Below are positions 1 through 8,948 of a stretch of 38,011 bases of DNA, piece after piece. The notes under the pieces were generated by a model. It saw only the letters and a list, made by a program, of their open reading frames with translations. It was not told the origin of the DNA and searched no databases. Position 1 is the first letter of the stretch, and each line of letters starts with the position of its first letter. The DNA comes from Pirellula sp. (GTDB lineage Bacteria > Planctomycetota > Planctomycetia > Pirellulales > Pirellulaceae), in the NCBI GenBank assembly GCA_021300155.1, contig JAJTID010000167.1:1-38011 (forward strand), read 5' to 3'. Made by a program: the position numbers and the translations under genes.

Positions 1-117
1 CATGTTCATGCGGCAACTAACGACATTCTTGTTCAAAGAAAAGAGAAGCAGAAAGCGTTGAAACGCAAAGCAGCGAAAGCCCTTTCAAAGAAAGCCAATT
101 CGAAAAAGCCCAAGTAA
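1..117 (+). CDS. C-terminal end of an unknown protein (partial at window start)
   Basis: Frame 1 is open from the first base to a TAA at 115-117 and encodes the last 38 residues of a protein whose start lies outside the window. The tail is strongly basic, with many Lys and Ala residues and a run ending KKPK. Such lysine-rich tails occur on many planctomycete secreted or nucleic-acid-binding proteins, so no family can be named. The coding call rests on the uninterrupted frame and the biased Lys/Ala composition. It is followed by 140 bases without a convincing gene and then by a decayed beta-propeller gene on the same strand. Confidence 0.5.
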   Translation, partial: HVHAATNDILVQRKEKQKALKRKAAKALSKKANSKKPK

Positions 118-258
118 AAATGACCTTCAAAGGGCTGGGACGATGGTCCCGAGCTACAGTCTAGTCACGATTTTTTTCGGCCGTTGGTGCAAAATTTGCG
201 GAAGACCCTTACGCGAAGGCGCGCAGGCTTACGACCATTTTTCCCACTGAACAATTCT

Positions 259-690
259 TTGAACACCATCAAGTATCGAATCCATCTGTACTGTTTGCTC
301 CTGTTCTCGTCGTGTATTCCTAGCTTCTCGCAAGCTACGGGATGACCTTTTGCCAAGGTGATAAGTTCCTCGCCATCAGCGGTGGCGAAGATGAAAACGT
401 TTATACCTTCCTATTCGAAGACGGCTTCCTAGTTTGTTGTTTCTGGCGTTTCGGCTGTCGACTCTACGAAGGATCTGATCGTATGTGGTTTGCTTGGGAA
501 CGAAGTGCGAGCGATTTCTCAAGATACAGGTGAAACACGATTCAAGCTTGGTTTGGGCGACGAGAGCTACCCTTATGCTGCTTGCATCAATGATAAGGAT
601 AAACGCGCCTGCATCAGTCTTTGGGGTGCATCCTCCATTGCCGTAGTCGACATCGCTTCCGGTAAATTACTTCACACGCTGCCACGTTGA
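259..690 (+). pseudogene. Remnant of a secreted beta-propeller (YVTN/WD40-like) protein gene
   Basis: Three pieces in alternating frames read like one broken protein. Frame 1 from a TTG at 259 gives a signal-peptide-like stretch (KYRIHLYCLLLFSSC, then SFSQA) that ends at a TGA at 343-345. Frame 3 from about 333 to 430 gives a propeller-blade segment (FLAISGGEDENVYTFLFEDG). Frame 1 again from about 433 gives a second blade (LIVCGLLGNEVRAISQDTG and IAVVDIASGKLLHTLP) and stops at 688-690. Secreted planctomycete beta-propeller proteins have several such blades and often a phosphoesterase domain after them; here only about two blades remain. At least two frameshifts and a large 3' truncation are needed to explain this. 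The signal peptide and the blades could be unrelated, which is the weakest part of the call. Confidence 0.5.
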
Positions 691-775
691 GCCATCCCAC
701 GGAAAGTGTTTCAGAAACAGTGCTAACATTCAATCGGTTTCTAGAATCTCACGTTAGTCTACGGTCGTCGTAAAC

Positions 776-2425
776 TCACTTCTTTTTTTGCCGACGGTTT
801 GGTTGCGATTCCTCTTGAACTGGTCCAGCCATAGGGGGCGTTTCGTAGAATGCCCCGTCGTTTACCATGCGAGGATCGCCGGTCGACTTTAGCTCTTCGA
901 GCAAACGTTTCTCCAATTTCGCCTTGATATTGGCGTAACTTGGATCGGTTGCTTGGTTGGTGGTTTGGTTGGGATCTTTTTTCAAATCGTACAATTCTTC
1001 CCGTGGTCGCTTGCCATAAACCCATTCGAAATGCGAGCGCCACTTCGGATCATTTCGAACTCCCACCAGCCATGCTTTTGTAGGCCCTGCATCTTCATCA
1101 GGTAATGTACTGCGAGTTTCCTCCGTTATCTCTTCAGCTGTCGGTGGATTGTTTCCATCCAAACGATATGGATCCCCCAACGGCCAACGCTCCGGTTTGA
1201 AGTTGAGGATGTAAAGGTAATCGTGCGTTCGAATTGCCCGTTGGGGATAAGGCATGAAGTCCGCACGCGCATTTTCGACGTGGCGCTCTCGGCCGATGAA
1301 GACTGCATCTCGATTCGATTCAACACGCCCCGACTTATCCGACTGAAGAAGCGGCAATAAACTGCGACCGATCATCCGCTCTGGAATCGCAACATTACCC
1401 GCTTGCAGAAACGTTGGTGCAAGGTCGATGAGACTGATCATATCATCGACGACACGTCCGCCCGGCGCTTTGCCCCATCGGATCGCAAGTGACACGCTGG
1501 AACCGAAGTCGTATAGATTGCATTTCCCGTGCGGAAATCCAGGAGCACCGTGATCACCGCTTACAACGACGATCGTATTCTCTAATTCACCGATCGACTC
1601 TAGCTTTTTCAGATGCAATCCTAAAGCCGTATCGAAGGCCGCGATCTCTCCGAAGTAGTCGGCCAGATCTTCGCGCACCTCGGGAACGTCAGGCAAAAAG
1701 CTAGGCATCTTGCCTTGAAGCGAATCGGGATTGATGTTCCAAAGTGCTTTGCCTGAACCCTTGATCCATTTGCGGTGAACATTGGTCGGCCCAAACCAAT
1801 AACAGAAAGGTTGATTATCCACGCGGTCCGCTAAAAAATTGTCGAAGTTCTTTTGCACTTCGGCATAGATCGATTGCTTGGCTGTATCCAGCGCTATTCC
1901 TTCTTTCACCATCTTGGTTACGTTTTGCGAGAACTGATTGAAACGTCCACCCGCTTTTTCATACGCATATTTCCCCGCGCCGTAAGGAGCATCCGACGGA
2001 GTACCCGGGCTCCAGACTTTGTACGACTCGCCAATGTGATAGCCTGACTCTTTCAGTAGTAATGGGTACGCAGGCTGCGAGCCGTCCCAAATCGCACCAC
2101 GCAGGATTGATGAACGACCGGTACGCCAAAAGTGCTGCCCCGAGAGAAGTGCGCTTCGACATGGCGTGCAACTCGGAGCTGAAACGAACGCGCTACGAAA
2201 CAGAACGCCCTCTTTCGCGATGCGATCAAAGTTAGGTGTTGAAACAACATCATTGATCGTACCCGGTCCATCGATCTTGGCATAAGCACCTGCAAAACGC
2301 CCCCAGTCGTCTGCAAACGCGAACAAGATATTCGGTCGCTTCTCTTCGGCGAGACTTTGATTGGATATGGAAAGGGAACAAGCTAGAAGTACAAACCAAA
2401 GGAATGCGTCAAAACATCGTCGCAT
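776..2425 (-). CDS. Secreted sulfatase (arylsulfatase family, formylglycine-dependent)
   Basis: Predicted 549-residue sulfatase that hydrolyses a sulfate ester, probably on an exported polysaccharide or other organic sulfate. An N-terminal signal peptide (about residues 1-27, hydrophobic core [11 protein letters not shown]) precedes the alkaline-phosphatase-like fold. Metal-binding Asp residues lie in FADDWG (39-40). The formylglycine motif is C86-T-P-C-R90, fitting CxPxR, with Cys instead of Ser at position four. DHG in [11 protein letters not shown] supplies the second metal-binding cluster. The ATG at 2425 is preferred over an upstream in-frame start (2491) because GGAG lies 7 nt upstream and the signal peptide begins there. 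It lies 72 nt downstream of another sulfatase on the same strand and may be co-transcribed. The C-terminus ends in a basic tail (RRQKKK). The substrate cannot be deduced. Confidence 0.93.
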   Translation of the reverse strand: MRRCFDAFLWFVLLACSLSISNQSLAEEKRPNILFAFADDWGRFAGAYAKIDGPGTINDVVSTPNFDRIAKEGVLFRSAFVSAPSCTPCRSALLSGQHFWRTGRSSILRGAIWDGSQPAYPLLLKESGYHIGESYKVWSPGTPSDAPYGAGKYAYEKAGGRFNQFSQNVTKMVKEGIALDTAKQSIYAEVQKNFDNFLADRVDNQPFCYWFGPTNVHRKWIKGSGKALWNINPDSLQGKMPSFLPDVPEVREDLADYFGEIAAFDTALGLHLKKLESIGELENTIVVVSGDHGAPGFPHGKCNLYDFGSSVSLAIRWGKAPGGRVVDDMISLIDLAPTFLQAGNVAIPERMIGRSLLPLLQSDKSGRVESNRDAVFIGRERHVENARADFMPYPQRAIRTHDYLYILNFKPERWPLGDPYRLDGNNPPTAEEITEETRSTLPDEDAGPTKAWLVGVRNDPKWRSHFEWVYGKRPREELYDLKKDPNQTTNQATDPSYANIKAKLEKRLLEELKSTGDPRMVNDGAFYETPPMAGPVQEESQPNRRQKKK

Positions 2426-2432
2426 GCGCGAT

Positions 2433-2436
2433 CTCC
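2433..2436 (-). promoter_or_regulatory. Shine-Dalgarno sequence of the downstream sulfatase
   Basis: The minus strand reads GGAG here, 7 nt before the ATG at 2425. This decides the start of the sulfatase, since an in-frame start 66 nt further upstream has no comparable site. Confidence 0.6.
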
Positions 2437-2497
2437 ACGGAAAGGATGAATGAATGGAGTAAGGAACCTGAAAAGCAACACAGGGAAACAACGCGAC

Positions 2498-4315
2498 TTA
2501 GTTCTTTTTATTCAACGGCCAAGAGCTGACGCCAACGCGTTTCGCCCACAAGCTCCACTGGTCTGCCATCTTTTGAACTCGCTCGGGTTGACTGCTGGCC
2601 AAGTCGTTTGTTTCTGTTCGATCGCGGTTCATATCGTATAGTTCCCAAGCTCCTGGGTGTTTGGAAACCAGTTTCCAGATTCCATCGCGTATCGCACGGT
2701 TCCCTTCGTGCTCCCAAAAGATGGGAGAAGATCGTTCTATCGCTTTTCCGGAAAAGGCTGGTGCAACCGAAACACCTTCCATCGGTTGAATGGTGTTTCC
2801 ATTCATTTCTACGGGGTATTTGGCTCGCCCAATGTCGACGCAGGTTGCCAACAAATCAATCAAATGTGCCGGTGTTTTTTCGAGTGCGCCCCGATGAGAG
2901 GTTCCGATTCCATTGGGCCAATGGGCTATGAGAGGAGTGCTAATGCCACCTTCATGCTCCCAGTGCTTGTACTCACGAAAGGGTGTGTTGCTAACATTCG
3001 CCCACGCTTGACCGTAGCCGATGTAGGTGTCTGCAGGGCCCGGCATTACGTTTCCTTGGCGAACGGGGAAGCCGTCCCTCGTTTGTTTCGGGATCATGTC
3101 AGGCTGAAGATAGTCGTTAGCCAATACGGGTAAGCTCGGTGAAGAGACGCGTTCCGAGGCTGCCGCATTTCGTCCCATCGGTTCCGCACATCCACCGTTA
3201 TCTTGTAGATAAAGAATCAATGTGTTTTCTAATTGTCCATTGGTTTTGAGCGATTGGAGGAGTCTGCCGATTCCTTGGTCCATGCAATCAATCATGGCGG
3301 CATAGACCTCCATGCATTGCGATTCGAACGCTCGATTCTTTACCGTGCTCCAATCACCCGCTTGCTCGGTTACTTTCCAGTTTGGATCGAGCAGACCGAG
3401 CTGTTTCATCTTTTCCAATCGCGCTGCGCGAATGGGGGAATAGCCTGCGTCGTATTTCCCGCGATACTTTGCAATGTCGGATTCTTTGGCATGCATCGGC
3501 CAATGGGCTGCAGTATGCGCCATGTACAAAAAGAAAGGCTGATTTGATTTTGCTTTGGCATGTTCTGTAACAAAGCGCACTGCGTGATCGTTGATCGCGT
3601 CGGTATAGTAGAACAACTCTGGCGTGTACTGTGGATCTGCAAACGGTGAAATCAACGTATTGTCGCGAGCCAAGGAATTCGGATCATAAAAACTTCCTGC
3701 TCCGTGAATCGTTCCGTAGAATCGATCAAAGCCGCGTTGTAATGGCCAGTTGTGCTGTTCATCGATCGACTTCGCCTTGACCGCTTTGGTAACATGCCAC
3801 TTGCCGGTCATATAAGTTGCATAGCCCGAGGATTTCAAGACCTCAGCGATTGTCACTGCACGCTTGCTCAATTCTCCAGCGTATGCGTCGCCTGCAGTCG
3901 CGCGATGATCCTCCATCATGTGGCCGATTCCGGCTTGGTGCGAGTAAAGACCTGTGAGCAATGCCGCTCGCGTTGGGCAACATCGAGCTGTGTTATAGAA
4001 TTGCGTGAAGCGAAGGCCGTTCGCTGCGAGAGAGTCCAAGTTCGGTGTTTGAATCTCGCCTCCGTAACAGCCGATGTCCGAATAGCCGATGTCATCCGCC
4101 ATGATCACAATAATGTTTGGCGGTTGCTGATTTGCCCTAGTTTCTGACGAGAACGTCGAGCAAACCCAAAATAGGAGTGGAAAAAGAAGCCATCTGATGA
4201 CAGTAGGACTACTGGATTGCCAACGTAAAAACGCGTCTGTTCGGCGAAGAGGGATCATGAAAGTTATATCGCTAGAGGTGGGACTTCCAATGAGAGACTC
4301 TTGAAAGCTTCTCAT
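2498..4315 (-). CDS. Secreted arylsulfatase (formylglycine-dependent)
   Basis: Predicted 605-residue arylsulfatase of the alkaline-phosphatase-like superfamily. Asp74-Asp75 in IMADDIGYSD bind the catalytic calcium, and the formylglycine signature is C112-C-P-T-R116 followed by AALLTG. HxAxHWP (HTAAHWPMHA) and the Asp-Asn pair in LYLQDNGG complete the site expected of arylsulfatases. A hydrophobic stretch at about residues 41-54 (RWLLFPLLFWV) is the signal peptide core. The start is uncertain: ATG 4315 has a weak GGGA five bases upstream, while ATG 4258 would give a shorter n-region but lacks a clear ribosome binding site. It is the upstream member of a sulfatase pair. An intact anaerobic or aerobic formylglycine-generating enzyme must be encoded elsewhere, since none is in this window. 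Confidence 0.93.
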   Translation of the reverse strand: MRSFQESLIGSPTSSDITFMIPLRRTDAFLRWQSSSPTVIRWLLFPLLFWVCSTFSSETRANQQPPNIIVIMADDIGYSDIGCYGGEIQTPNLDSLAANGLRFTQFYNTARCCPTRAALLTGLYSHQAGIGHMMEDHRATAGDAYAGELSKRAVTIAEVLKSSGYATYMTGKWHVTKAVKAKSIDEQHNWPLQRGFDRFYGTIHGAGSFYDPNSLARDNTLISPFADPQYTPELFYYTDAINDHAVRFVTEHAKAKSNQPFFLYMAHTAAHWPMHAKESDIAKYRGKYDAGYSPIRAARLEKMKQLGLLDPNWKVTEQAGDWSTVKNRAFESQCMEVYAAMIDCMDQGIGRLLQSLKTNGQLENTLILYLQDNGGCAEPMGRNAAASERVSSPSLPVLANDYLQPDMIPKQTRDGFPVRQGNVMPGPADTYIGYGQAWANVSNTPFREYKHWEHEGGISTPLIAHWPNGIGTSHRGALEKTPAHLIDLLATCVDIGRAKYPVEMNGNTIQPMEGVSVAPAFSGKAIERSSPIFWEHEGNRAIRDGIWKLVSKHPGAWELYDMNRDRTETNDLASSQPERVQKMADQWSLWAKRVGVSSWPLNKKN

Positions 4316-4328
4316 GTAGTCCCATAGT

Positions 4329-5060
4329 TTAGCAACAACAATCGCAGCCGTTTTGCGATCCAGACCGATTTTCTCTTAGTTTATGCTGATGCAGATTTCG
4401 ACCTGGAACTTCGAGTTTATACGGATGCCCGGGAACTGCGGCCAAGCAAACGTGATAGGCGCGAAGCCACTCTTTCTTCGTCCTTCGAATCTGCCTTTCT
4501 AGAAACCACATCGCGATAAGTGGGTGGATGAAGACCAACGCCAAGCTGCAATACAACGGTGCGAGCCGCTACGCGACACGATGAGGACGATGCCTCCGAT
4601 GTTGGCGACGGACATTTTGTGATTGCGAATCAACCAAAGACCGCCAGCGAGAAACGCCAACGTTAACAACAACCCGCCAACGATCGTTCCTAAACGAGCA
4701 AGGATCGGTTGGTCGTCCAGGAAGAATCGCGGCGTGAATTCGTTGGAGCTCTTTGCATTGTCTTGAATACTTCGCAGTATCGAAACAGGAATGACAATCT
4801 TGGCTTCCGACGCATCCTTGTCAATTCGGATTCGAAACGACTTCAGTTTTGCTTTTAGTAACGAGGCTTCCGCTTGGAGGTTTTTCACCAACGTTACTTT
4901 CTCGTTGAGAACTTTCCCTTTCGGCGCTGGGCCTGGAGGTGGAATGTCGTTGGCGCTTGCCGCAAGTCGGCCTGTTTTCAACAGCTTTGCTCGTACGCTC
5001 TCCCTTCAAGAGAAAAGGAGAATAGCGGCAGAAACGAGAAAGGAGATTCGGATGCCAAAC
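4329..5060 (-). pseudogene. Frameshifted remnant of a planctomycete exported membrane protein gene
   Basis: The minus strand carries one broken reading frame in three parts. A signal-peptide-like segment (IRISFLVSAAILLFS) is closed by a TGA at 5006-5008. The same frame resumes and runs to about 4575, with a basic/charged domain (KSFRIRIDKDASEAKIVIPV) and a hydrophobic segment (IVGGLLLTLAFLAGGLWLIR). After one further frame change at about 4570 a second hydrophobic segment (LAPLYCSLALVFIHPLIA) continues to a stop at 4329. I see no usable ATG at the 5' end. The 'VIP..IL' beta segment followed by membrane helices resembles small planctomycete exported proteins of unknown function, but this is recollection of layout, not a family match. 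The central 160-codon part could still be expressed from a TTG at 4981. Confidence 0.5.
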
Positions 5061-5136
5061 GGGCTGATTCCGGTTACACTATTGCAGGATTGTACGAACG
5101 TTCGGAGACTACAGCTCGATTCCTGGTTCAGTTATT

Positions 5137-6150
5137 TTGCTTGTTTCAAAGCCACCCTTAGATTTAACAGCAACCATTCAAACACCGGAGAATATCCAGT
5201 TTGAATATCGTATTGCTGGACCTTTTCGTCGACTGCCTGCGTTGGTGATCGATTTCTTTGTTCGGATGATGATCATCCTGACCGGTTACATTTGCTTTGT
5301 TGTTTTCTCGGCCACGCTAACTAGGTATATCGGTCTTTCGATCACGGCGGAGATCGGTCTTTTGTTGGCGATGGTTTTCGATTTTCTGCTGCTATGGTTT
5401 TACGGAGCCATTTTTGAGACGTATTGGAATGGGCAAACGCCCGGGAAGTGGGCTTGCCAGATTCGAGCGATCTCCACCGATGGAAGGCCAATCAATGCGT
5501 TCCAGGCGACAGTGCGAAATTTGTTGCGTCCTGCCGACTTCATGCCGTTTTTATCGCTGGAGATTTTTTCGCGAGAAGCCCCTCCAGCATATATCATTCC
5601 GACATTTCTTGTTTCCTTGATTTGCATGATCATCACTCGGCGTTTTCAACGATTGGGTGATCTGGCTGCGGGCACCATGGTGGTTGTCAATGAGCGATCG
5701 TGGGTTCCTGCCAAAGTGCGGTTGGAAGATCCACGCATGATGTCGTTGAGTGAGTACATACCTGCGAACTTTCGGCTGACATCCACTATGGCGAAGGCTA
5801 TTGCTTTGTACGTCGAACGCCGCAGTCGAATCCCGACATCTCGTCGGTTGGAGTTAGCCTCGTACCTTGCTGCACCCCTTTTGAAGCAGTTCGGATTTCG
5901 AGAAGACACCAGTCCCGACTTGTTACTGTGTGCGATCTACTATCGCGAGTTCGTAAGCAAGGAAGCCTTTACGAGTGAGTCCAAGGTGTTTCGCGCCCCG
6001 CCCCCTTCCAGCACGAGTGCTCCGATTGCTGCCCCTGTGACAATTGCAGATTCGGCAACACAGTCAGGTGTGACCATACCTCCGCTTTTGATTGTGACGG
6101 CATCACCGGTAGAAGCGTCGAATAACGTACCGCCCATTTCCCAAAACTGA
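5137..6150 (+). CDS. RDD domain membrane protein
   Basis: Predicted 337-residue inner-membrane protein of the RDD family. The family signature is seen in order: an Arg/Asp-containing first helix (FRRLPALVIDFFVR, about residues 30-43), a second helix with FLLLWFYGAIFETYW, then the conserved GQTPGKWACQIRAI loop and LLRPADF, and finally RLGDLAAGTMVV. The C-terminal 130 residues are soluble and end in a Pro/Ser/Ala-rich tail. The likely start is a TTG at 5137; no ATG precedes the conserved PENIQFEYR segment, and no strong ribosome binding site is visible. It opens a five-gene operon and is followed after 7 nt by the SpoIIM-like gene. RDD proteins are proposed to act in transport, but the role of this operon type is not established. 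Confidence 0.88.
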   Translation: MLVSKPPLDLTATIQTPENIQFEYRIAGPFRRLPALVIDFFVRMMIILTGYICFVVFSATLTRYIGLSITAEIGLLLAMVFDFLLLWFYGAIFETYWNGQTPGKWACQIRAISTDGRPINAFQATVRNLLRPADFMPFLSLEIFSREAPPAYIIPTFLVSLICMIITRRFQRLGDLAAGTMVVVNERSWVPAKVRLEDPRMMSLSEYIPANFRLTSTMAKAIALYVERRSRIPTSRRLELASYLAAPLLKQFGFREDTSPDLLLCAIYYREFVSKEAFTSESKVFRAPPPSSTSAPIAAPVTIADSATQSGVTIPPLLIVTASPVEASNNVPPISQN

Positions 6151-6157
6151 ATACGCT

Positions 6158-7177
6158 ATGCGAATTGCTGAACTCCTAGAAAAACGTCGCCAAGGCTGGC
6201 TTGAGCTGGAGCGAATGTGCGATCTTCTGCAGAAAACGCAATTTCCGTTTTCGAGACAAGGTGCTCAGGTCGCAAAATTTTCCTCGCTCTATCGGGCAGC
6301 TTGCACGGATTTGTCGATGGCCGAGCAATACCAATTGCCACCAGCGACAGTGGAGTATTTGCATCGATTGGTCGGTAGAGCGCATAGTCAGTTGTATCGT
6401 TCGCAGCGGTTTCCCATTGAGCGATGGATCGCGTATTTGGTGCGGGTGATGCCGCATGCTGTTTTTCGCGACCCCTGCGTGATGGTGGCGGGGTTGATAT
6501 TCTTTGGTTCGTTTACGTTGTCGGCTCTTGTCGCATATTCAGAAGAGGCTTTTCCGACTTACCCGCAGCGAGTGTTGGGCTCGGAGCAAATCGAACAATT
6601 CGAAGACATGTACGAGAAATCGCCAAGTTCGGCACCTCGGCAGTATTTAGCTTCCGCCGGGTTTTATATCAAACACAATGCAGGGATCGGGTTGCAATGT
6701 TTCGCGCTCGGACCGTTGATTTTGCCATCGCTTTGCATGTTGGCTTACAACGGAGTAGTGTTGGGTGCAACCTTTGGTTATATGGCGAGAGCGGATGTCG
6801 AGCAGGGGGATAACTTTATGGAGTTCGTCACAGCCCATGGTGCTTTTGAGTTAACCGCGATCGCGCTATCTGCGGCTGCTGGGTTGCGGATTGGTGTTGG
6901 ATTGTTTTCCACGCGTGGACTGTCGCGCTCCGCATCGTTTCGATTGAACGCGGAACGTTCGCTACCATTGATATTGTGTTCCGTGATTCTATTCGTGTTG
7001 GCTGCCTTTACGGAGGGGTGTTTATCACCGAGTCCAGCAAGCTACGCGGTGAAGAAATTTTTCGCGATGGCTTCTTCCTTGATGTTGATCCTCTTCTTCT
7101 TGTTGCTTGGTTTTCCGACGTCCGAACGATTGGAATCGCTACAGTTCAATGAAGACAATCCTTGGCGAGAGCGGTAA
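6158..7177 (+). CDS. SpoIIM-like (stage II sporulation protein M family) membrane protein
   Basis: Predicted 339-residue multi-pass membrane protein of the SpoIIM/DUF95 superfamily. An N-terminal helical soluble part (about 1-95) precedes membrane segments near VMVAGLIFFGSFTLSALVAY, LQCFALGPLILPSLCMLAY and a C-terminal helix (LILCSVILFVLAAFTEG). The family hallmark is the Asn-Gly turn in LAYNGVVLGATFGYM followed by FVTAHGAFELTAIALSAAAG. SpoIIM homologues outside Firmicutes occur in non-sporulating bacteria beside RDD, DUF4129 and MoxR genes, so no sporulation role is implied. The stop TAA overlaps the ATG of the next gene by one base, indicating translational coupling. Confidence 0.88.
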   Translation: MRIAELLEKRRQGWLELERMCDLLQKTQFPFSRQGAQVAKFSSLYRAACTDLSMAEQYQLPPATVEYLHRLVGRAHSQLYRSQRFPIERWIAYLVRVMPHAVFRDPCVMVAGLIFFGSFTLSALVAYSEEAFPTYPQRVLGSEQIEQFEDMYEKSPSSAPRQYLASAGFYIKHNAGIGLQCFALGPLILPSLCMLAYNGVVLGATFGYMARADVEQGDNFMEFVTAHGAFELTAIALSAAAGLRIGVGLFSTRGLSRSASFRLNAERSLPLILCSVILFVLAAFTEGCLSPSPASYAVKKFFAMASSLMLILFFLLLGFPTSERLESLQFNEDNPWRER

Positions 7178-8112
7178 TGCAGCTTGATAAAACCGCGATT
7201 GTCATCGCACAACGATCCGCAATCGACATCATTGATCTCAGTCTGTTGGTCATGCGCACGTATGCAGGCTCGATCGTCTTTTTTACGATTTTGGGAGCGG
7301 CACCATTCGCGTTGCTGAATCTGCTGCTGTCGATTCCGATTTTGCAATATGACTCTTTGGCGACGGAATCGATTTGGTACAGTTCGCCATGGATCTATCG
7401 AGTACGCTACTATTTTGTTGCGACCGGTGCGGTGTTTTTACAAGCGCCGATTGCACTGTGTCTGGTTACGAACTTTATAGGTCAATCTGTGTTTGTGGAG
7501 CGACAAAGTGCGTCACAGGTCGGTCGCGCGGTTTTCGGTCAATGGCGCCAGGTCTTCACGGTTCTAGGATTGTTGCGATTAGGCTTAGTTTCTTATCTAG
7601 CCCTAATGTTACTATGCCTGATTCCTGAGTTCCGGCCCGAAGTCGAAGTGACCATTTATCTTTTGGGAATGGTAGGCTTTGCTTATCTGGTTCGGGCGTT
7701 TCGTCCATTTTCGCCAGAGATATTGGTTCTTGAGAGAAGTCCACTTTTCGTAGACAAAAAGAAAGCCGACAAAGGAGTGTCGCAGAGTTATCGAAAGCGT
7801 TCGAGCTGGCTTTATTCCGCACAATACAACGATAACTTTGGGATTCACTTGATTTTGTCACTGGTCGGAGCTGCCACGGTTCTCGCATTGTGCTCTGGAG
7901 CTTTGTTCGTATCGGGAGTCGTATTCGGAAAATGGGAAGCAGGCGTGTTGATGGATGCGATCATCTTTCCACTATGCCTCTGGACTGTCGCAAGCTGGAT
8001 GACAGTGCTCCGTTTTTTGTTCTACATGAATTCACGGATCCGATCTGAGGGGTGGGAAATCGAGTTGCGCTTCAAAGCGGAAGCGGAACGTTGGAAGGAG
8101 ACACTCGCATGA
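7177..8112 (+). CDS. Multi-pass membrane protein of the RDD/SpoIIM/DUF4129 operon
   Basis: Predicted 311-residue membrane protein of unknown biochemical role. About five to seven hydrophobic segments are visible, for example VFFTILGAAPFALLNLLLSI, FLQAPIALCLVTNFI, LLRLGLVSYLALMLLCLIP, LILSLVGAATVLALCSGAL and IFPLCLWTVASWMTVLRFLF. The end is a charged amphipathic helix (IRSEGWEIELRFKAEAERWK). The start ATG at 7177 overlaps the upstream stop, and its own stop overlaps the ATG of the DUF4129 gene. This position between SpoIIM and DUF4129 is typical of planctomycete versions of the operon. I cannot assign a named domain with certainty. Confidence 0.75.
   Translation: MQLDKTAIVIAQRSAIDIIDLSLLVMRTYAGSIVFFTILGAAPFALLNLLLSIPILQYDSLATESIWYSSPWIYRVRYYFVATGAVFLQAPIALCLVTNFIGQSVFVERQSASQVGRAVFGQWRQVFTVLGLLRLGLVSYLALMLLCLIPEFRPEVEVTIYLLGMVGFAYLVRAFRPFSPEILVLERSPLFVDKKKADKGVSQSYRKRSSWLYSAQYNDNFGIHLILSLVGAATVLALCSGALFVSGVVFGKWEAGVLMDAIIFPLCLWTVASWMTVLRFLFYMNSRIRSEGWEIELRFKAEAERWKETLA
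8095..8100 (+). promoter_or_regulatory. Shine-Dalgarno sequence of the DUF4129 gene
   Basis: AAGGAG lies 8 nt before the ATG at 8109, inside the end of the upstream gene. It fixes the start of the DUF4129 protein at 8109 rather than at an in-frame GTG 57 nt upstream. Confidence 0.65.
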
Positions 8113-8948
8113 TGCCGCCAAGAAACCAAATCGTGCCTCGTCTGCTGCTCACTCTTTTGGTTTGTGTCGCAACAAGTTTTTTGGGAGGAAGCTCTAGCGG
8201 CCTGATCACGAACGCGTATGCTTCGGAGCAAAGCGAGGACAGGTCGGTACTGCAAAGATCCACCGATAGTTCTTGGTATTCAGCCGACAAAGACGAATTG
8301 GTTGCGGTCGTCCCGTTTAGTCGCGAAAGCATCGATGTTTCGGATCGTGACAAATCCGTCAAAGCCCCCGAGGTTACTACGCCCAAGCAAGGGAATGGGT
8401 TCTCGAACATCATTGGCGATTTTTTTCAGTTCATTGTTGGTGCTTGGCTATACATAGTTCTGATCATTGTTCTTTTGATTATCGGATTTGTACTTGCTTA
8501 TGTGATTATGAACTTACAAGGACCTACTGGTTTTCGTCGTAGGCAAGAATTTGGTGCATCGACCGCCGAAAGAGATCAAGCCAAGATTACGGATTTGCCT
8601 TTTGAGATAGAGCAATCCAATCTTGGATTGCTCGAGCAAGCGAGTTTGTTTCGTTCTCGCGGTGAATATTCGAAAGCGATCGTCTATCTTTTCAGTCATG
8701 TGCTTGTCGAGCTTGATGCGGCTGGACATATTCGCTTAGCCCGAGGGAAGACCAACCGAATCTATCTGCGAGAGTTGGGATCGCGTGAGACCGAACGCAA
8801 GTTCACGTCGTATCTCGTTCGTTGGTTCGAGCATGTGTTCTTTGGCAAGCACGATATGGATCCCGAAGTCTTCGAGAAAATCTGGGGGCAGCTACCAGCA
8901 TTTGATCGCCAATTGAAGAGTATCGTAGGGGAGAACAACCATGCATAA
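8109..8948 (+). CDS. DUF4129 domain membrane protein
   Basis: Predicted 279-residue envelope protein. A signal peptide or anchor (RLLLTLLVCVATSFLGG) is followed by a poorly conserved extracytoplasmic part, a transmembrane helix (LYIVLIIVLLIIGFVLAYVI, near residue 120-140) and a cytoplasmic DUF4129 domain. The DUF4129 pattern is seen in RGEYSKAIVYLFSHVLVEL, then TNRIYLREL and the terminal LVRWFEHVFFGKHDMDPE with a closing WGQLP. The start overlaps the previous stop (ATGATG) and the last eight bases overlap the next gene. DUF4129 proteins are often found with MoxR AAA ATPases and DUF58 proteins and may belong to a membrane-linked chaperone or protease system; that is family-level inference. Confidence 0.85.
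   Translation: MMPPRNQIVPRLLLTLLVCVATSFLGGSSSGLITNAYASEQSEDRSVLQRSTDSSWYSADKDELVAVVPFSRESIDVSDRDKSVKAPEVTTPKQGNGFSNIIGDFFQFIVGAWLYIVLIIVLLIIGFVLAYVIMNLQGPTGFRRRQEFGASTAERDQAKITDLPFEIEQSNLGLLEQASLFRSRGEYSKAIVYLFSHVLVELDAAGHIRLARGKTNRIYLRELGSRETERKFTSYLVRWFEHVFFGKHDMDPEVFEKIWGQLPAFDRQLKSIVGENNHA

Noticed and set aside
707-719. Short palindrome (TGTTTC A GAAACA) after the beta-propeller remnant
   Set aside because: Only a one-base loop and no T-run; too short to call a terminator or operator.
2657-4147. Plus-strand reading frames opposite the arylsulfatase gene
   Set aside because: They are shadows of the minus-strand sulfatase, with no family motif or ribosome binding site.
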